In this document: positions 59,893 through 64,000 of the stretch, in pieces
How positions within the stretch are numbered: the first letter of the stretch is position 1
How the letters are laid out: each line of letters starts with the position of its first letter
Assembly: GCA_900491605.1 (NCBI GenBank)
Contig: UESW01003881.1
Span: 1,809,865 to 1,873,864 of the forward strand
Length of the DNA: 64,000 nt
Source of the DNA: Calamus simplicifolius
Taxonomy: Eukaryota > Streptophyta > Magnoliopsida > Arecales > Arecaceae
Direction: 5' to 3'
Position numbers and translations under genes: made by a program
Notes under the pieces: model-generated
Databases searched by the model: none
What the model was told of the DNA's origin: nothing
What the model saw: only the letters and a program-made list of their open reading frames with translations

Positions 59893-60602
59893 TAGGGGTG
59901 CAACTCGGGCTCATGAAACTCGAGTTTCCCTCGACCCTAACCCTAACCCTATTTATAAAATATCAACCCTAACCCTAACCCTAACCCTATTTGTAAAACC
60001 TCAACCCTAACCCTATTTTTAAAAATTGGGTTTGGGTTGAGTTTCGGATTGGAATTCGGGTTGATGAGGAAAAAAAAAGCTTTTTCCAAAGTAAATAAAT
60101 ATCGAATTATGGATCCCAAGGACGGAAAAACAAAATCCCTTGTCGAACACATAAGCTGAACTCGGGGCTTTAACATTGTATTAAAAAAAAGTCTTACTTG
60201 AAACAAAAAAGAGGAGGAGGTGCCGTAAACAAAGAAGAGGAGGAGGCGAGAAGTGAAACAAAATGTGTGGATAGTCTACCTTTATGTTTGTCCTTTTCCT
60301 TGCCTGCGACCGACGGTTTTGCCCTCCTTGCCCTCAAGTTGGCCATCTCATCCGATTCGATTGACGTCTTCAACGCCCCCAAAAATTTGGTGCCGATAAG
60401 CTACCCCCGTTCGGGTAACCCTCGGGTTCGGATTCTCTCGGGTTCGGGTTGCAGTCAACCCTAACCCGGATCAATTACAAATCGGGCCGAGTTAAATTCG
60501 GGTCTTTCGGGTTCGGGTTGGGCAAACATGAGTTTAAACACTGCTGTAAATCGGGTTTGACGGGCTGGGTTCGGGTTGAACCCGGCCCAAGTTACACCCC
60601 TA
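59893..60602 (-). mobile_element. hAT-like non-autonomous element with telomere-like repeats
   Basis: Ends TAGGGGTGCAACTCGGGC and GCCCAAGTTACACCCCTA, inverted repeats matching at 16 of 18 positions. Both flanks are GGATCAAC (59885-59892 and 60603-60610), a perfect 8-bp target duplication. It is the inverted counterpart of 40903-41746 and shares subterminal AACCCGAA-rich sequence. Positions about 59934-60020 contain runs of CCCTAA. The centre (about 60060-60400) is not shared with the other copy. Confidence 0.92.
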
Positions 60603-61133
60603 GGATCAACCAAATCAATCGAGAAAAAATCAAGAAAAATAAGAAAAACAATGCATCTCTCTATTTCACTGTTTCAAAAATAACTCTCCGGAATCCAATC
60701 AGAATCCTCACCACCGTAACATTTACATCATTACAATGGTGCTCAAAGATTATGGCCAAGGTATGGTCTAAGATTAGGATTCAGATATTGAACAAATAAA
60801 AGTTTAGAAGTAAAAAAATAATAAATATCAGAAAGAAAGTTTTTTTGAAAATCAAATCTACTAAATGAATTCTAGCATGTCTATATCACTAGCAATTTTA
60901 GTCTGAATTCCAATTCCTCCAACTTAAAAAGTATTGCAAATAAAAGAATTACTTAGAAATATAGAGGAATTCGATTGAGTTCAATGATTCCAATCAGGCT
61001 CTTTCGGTCCGAAAACGCTTTTCACTCAAATTCAATCAATGGCCAGCTCCAACCCGCAACCTCGTTGCGATCTGTGAAGCCTGTCAGCCTCCAATCCGGC
61101 GGCCGATGAGCTACATAACACCGTTACTGAACT
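60603..61133. other. Spacer
   Basis: No recognised gene. A short ATG frame (MASSNPQPRCDL, stop) at about 61041 is not claimed. Confidence 0.35.
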
Positions 61134-61770
61134 CTAAACGATCGCCCATCGATCTCCCTTCCATGAATCCTCTAATTTCATCCACATAAAACTTTTCTTT
61201 TCCATCGCCTCCATCTCTTCTTGCACCCCTCTCTTCGTTCGGTACCATCCCATTTAGATTGTTCTTGTTTTGATCTGTTAGAAGACGATTTTTGTGGGAG
61301 TTTATGCACTGCTCTTTGTTATCCCTCTTCGACGAGTGACAGCAAGGCAAAAGACCGAGGGATAGCTTATGCGCTTATTCTTGTGGCTCTACCGCGGTTA
61401 CCTACCTTGTTCATTGATGGCTTCTTCACTCTGGTCTATAAAGAAGTTTGGGCTCTTGAATGCTATGCTTTTGAAATCTCTGTGACTAAAGCTGGATAAA
61501 TTACTTTTGTTTTGTTTCTTTTGGCGTTTTTTTTTTTTTTTTTTTTCATTAACTCTTAGGAGGAATCGTTCAAATTTATCCACTTAGCCTAATATTTTTC
61601 TATAATGATTAAATAATATCATATGCATCTGCATGCTTGTGTCTACGACGATGATAACAATTTTCCTAGCACCCATGATAACTTTTTAGTTTAATTAAGG
61701 TTCATGAGGTTCCTCTAATATATAGACTCTTTGCTGATTTGTGCATATCTGCTGCAATTTGAATACAACC
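61134..61770 (+). repeat. Direct repeat, copy 1
   Basis: CTAAACGATCGCCCATCGAT starts a segment repeated at 63365 (offset 2231) with very few differences over about 636 bases, apart from a T-run and small indels. It contains a 92-codon open frame (61221-61499) ending FFTLVYKEVWALECYAFEIS that is conserved between copies, but so is everything else, so coding is not shown. Confidence 0.85.
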
Positions 61771-62053
61771 TCAGATCAAATCAGTTGGCTTAATTAAGGA
61801 TTTAAGTTAACAAGGAAAAGGTTTAACCGTTTTCATCTTTAACAAGATATATATAATCGATGGTGTCAGAAATTGGTTTGAGAATGATGATAGTGATTGT
61901 GAGCTGAAAATTGACGTAATGATCAGTCAAAAGGAAAGACTCATGCATCCAAGTCCGCATTTTTATGAGGACGGAAGGCAAGTACAAGAGGTGTTAGAGG
62001 TTACTCATACCCTTCAATGCTCAAGTGGAGAAGGTAGAGACCAATGGTGGGTT

Positions 62054-62599
62054 TAGGGATGGCGTTTTTTTTTTATTTGATCGTTTATCCGTATCATTTT
62101 TAACGGATCAAAATTTTTTTGATCTAAACAGCTTAATGGATAAACGGATTAATGGCTAAACATGTAAATGATCAGAACGGTATCCTCTGTCTCGTTCTGT
62201 TTACTATCTCCATTCCTATTAATTTTAATATAATATATTTAAATTATTTATATATTTAATATTTAATATTTAAATAAATAAAATATATATACTAAAAAAT
62301 ATAATAAAATACGTTTGAATCTCCCTAAGTGTCTTCTTCTTTCATGCAACCACTGACCATCAAGTCAAAACTTTTTATTAATATTTTTTTAAACTTTCAA
62401 TAAATTATAAATTTAATGAAATAATTTTATTTTTTTATAAATAATCAAACGGGTACTCAATGGGTACCAGATCGGGTATCCCTGTCCTCGCCTTGTTAAC
62501 TATAACGGCTTTACAGGATAAGAAATGGAAGGTTTTTTCTAACGAGGATGAGGATCAGTAATGACTACTCGGGCCATCCTCGGACCGTTGCCATCTCTA
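62054..62599 (+). mobile_element. hAT-like MITE with perfect 8-bp target duplication
   Basis: Ends TAGGGATGGCG and, inverted, TAGAGATGGCAACG. GGTGGGTT flanks both sides (62046-62053 and 62600-62607). It is 546 bp, AT-rich and without a frame. The terminal sequence differs from the TAGGGGTGCAAC family, so this is a separate family. Confidence 0.88.
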
Positions 62600-62605
62600 G
62601 GTGGG

Positions 62606-63097
62606 TTATGTAACCTTTTTAAGGAAGAAATTTTTAAAAATGATGAACTCAAGAGTTGATGGCCAGTGGAACAAAAAATGAGAGGAACAAAAATAAAAAT
62701 AAAAATAAAAAAGATGAAGTTCCCTTTTACAGGCAAACTTAAGATAATAGTTAAGACCATCGATACTACAAGACATGAACTCCTGAGCAAGTAAAGCATT
62801 ATCAGTGATACTACGCCCCCTGAGGAAAGCCCCATGCTCCAAAGAAATGAGACGAGGGATGATCCAACAAAGCCTAGTAACCAGGAGATGAGCGCAAACC
62901 TTATATAAGGTAGTGCACAAACTGATAGGCCGAAAGTGCTGAGGGCTGAAAGCATCAGGCCTTTTCGGAACCAGGGTAACGAAGGTTCGATTCCACTCAG
63001 AAGGAATAGACTTAAGATGAAAGACAAGCTGGATCATCTGCACTAAGTCCTTCCCCAGGATATCCAGAGGATATCCCCTCTTATTCCCAAAAGCCAT
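62606..63097 (-). pseudogene. L1-type LINE reverse-transcriptase fragment
   Basis: On the minus strand: NRTFVTLVPKRPDAFSPQHF, RPISLCTTLYKVCAHLLVTR, then ISLEHGAFLRGRSITDNALL and AQEFM. This is the start of the plant L1 ORF2 reverse transcriptase (IPK...FRPISL...QGAF..GRSI.DN). The catalytic YADD part is not present. After about 62760 the frame runs into K-rich low-complexity sequence. Confidence 0.85.
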
Positions 63098-63364
63098 AAC
63101 TATAAGGGATAGCAGGGAATAAAGTTAATCAAAGGGATAATCCATGGTTAACCATGGGATATCCCCTCAATTTATTTCCTAGAGAATGCAGGAATAGCTG
63201 GTTATCCCTCCAAATAAGAGTAAAAAAAGGTTATCCCATGGATTTACCTTTTTGCATTTGATATGATCAATGGGATAGCCAAGGAATATCCCTAGGGATA
63301 GCCAGGGGATAAACTCTATCCCGTACACTTATCCATGGATAACATTTTTCCTATCAAACACTAC
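63098..63364. other. Possible MITE remnant rich in GGGATA / TATCCC words
   Basis: Repeated GGGATA, TATCCCATGG and ATCCATGG words on both strands, ending CCTATCAAACACTACC followed by TAA, like one end of a Tourist-type MITE. The other end was not found. Confidence 0.35.
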
Positions 63365-64000
63365 CTAAACAATCGCCCATCGATCTCCCTTCCATGAATC
63401 CTCTAATTTCATCCACATAAAACTTTTCTTTTCCATCGCCTCCATCTCTTCTTGCACCCCTCTCTTCGTTCGGTACCATCCCATTTAGATTGTTCTTGTT
63501 TTGATATGTTAGAAGACGATTTTTGTGGGAGTTTATGCACTGCTCTTTGTTATCCCTCTTCGACGAGTGACAGCAAGGCAAAAGACCGAGGGATCGCTTA
63601 TGCGCTTATTCTTGTGGCTCTACCGCGGTTACCTACCTTGTTCATTGATGGCTTCTTCACTCTGGTCTATAAAGAAGTTTGGGCTCTTGAATGCTATGCT
63701 TTTGAAATCTCTGTGACTAAAGCTGGATAAATTACTTTTGTTTTGTTTCTTTTGGAGTTTTTTTTTTTTAAAACAAATCATCCCCCATAACTCTTAGGAG
63801 GAATCGTTCAAATTTATCCACTTAGCCTAATATTTTTCTATAATGATTAAATAATTTATCATATGCATCTGCATGCTTGTGTCTACGATGATAACAATTT
63901 TCCTAGCACCCATGATAACTTTTTAGTGTAATTAAGGTTCATGAGGTTCCTCTCATCTATAGACTCTTTGCAGATTTGTGCATATCTGCTGCAATTTGAA
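63365..64000 (+). repeat. Direct repeat, copy 2 (runs off the window)
   Basis: Second copy of 61134-61770. Changes include GATCTGTTAG to GATATGTTAG at about 63504 and a replaced T-run near 63760. The repeat continues to the last base of the window, so its full length is unknown. Confidence 0.85.

Noticed and set aside
59934..60020. Interstitial telomere or chromosome end
   Set aside because: The runs are CCCTAA rather than CCCTAAA, short, and inside a hAT-like element with a perfect target duplication.

Overview
This is a transposon-dense stretch of plant nuclear DNA. The evidence is spliced genes with GT-AG introns, plant LTR-retrotransposons of both superfamilies, hAT and Harbinger-type non-autonomous elements, and RTE and L1 LINE relics. 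The repeat content and very GC-rich LTRs suggest a monocot, perhaps a palm. That is an inference from style, not a species identification.

Only two host genes are convincingly complete in structure: a 60S ribosomal protein L19 gene on the + strand (five exons, 19888-23539, with a one-base frameshift near the C terminus) and a V-type ATPase subunit F gene on the - strand (four exons, 44032 down to 39760, intact). Two broken copies of part of an ethylene-receptor histidine-kinase gene lie at 5526-6538 and about 13488-14166.

Layout. 1-2732: minus-strand Ty1/copia (SIRE-like) gag, primer-binding site and LTR. 3459-13225: two Tat-lineage Ty3/gypsy 3' ends in opposite orientation, each with an antisense ORF, polypurine tract and LTR with 60-bp minisatellites, followed on the right by a 141-bp tandem array. 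13.2-19.9 kb: receptor pseudogene copy 2, AT-rich DNA, a microsatellite, and a foldback-like element ending at the RPL19 promoter. 19.9-23.5 kb: RPL19. 24.5-26.2 kb: LINE relics. 26.2-37.6 kb: a tandem of two gag-only LTR elements sharing a central LTR, then a solo LTR of the same family with a perfect 5-bp target duplication. 39.8-44.0 kb: the V-ATPase F gene, with a hAT-like insertion in intron 3. 44.5-58.1 kb: a second gag-plus-protease-only gypsy family (one LTR fragment, then LTR-gag-protease-LTR), whose interior is split by a minus-strand copia element and whose 5' LTR carries a Harbinger-type MITE. 58.7-64 kb: an RTE LINE relic, two more hAT-like elements, an L1 reverse-transcriptase fragment and a direct duplication of at least 636 bp.

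The most interesting theme is parasitism among transposons. Two unrelated gypsy families here have LTRs, a primer site and gag, but no reverse transcriptase or integrase. One of them shares LTR promoter, U5 and minisatellite sequence with the Tat-type elements at 3.5-13 kb, so those or close relatives are candidate helpers. No bacterial-type system, CRISPR array, rRNA or tRNA gene was seen.
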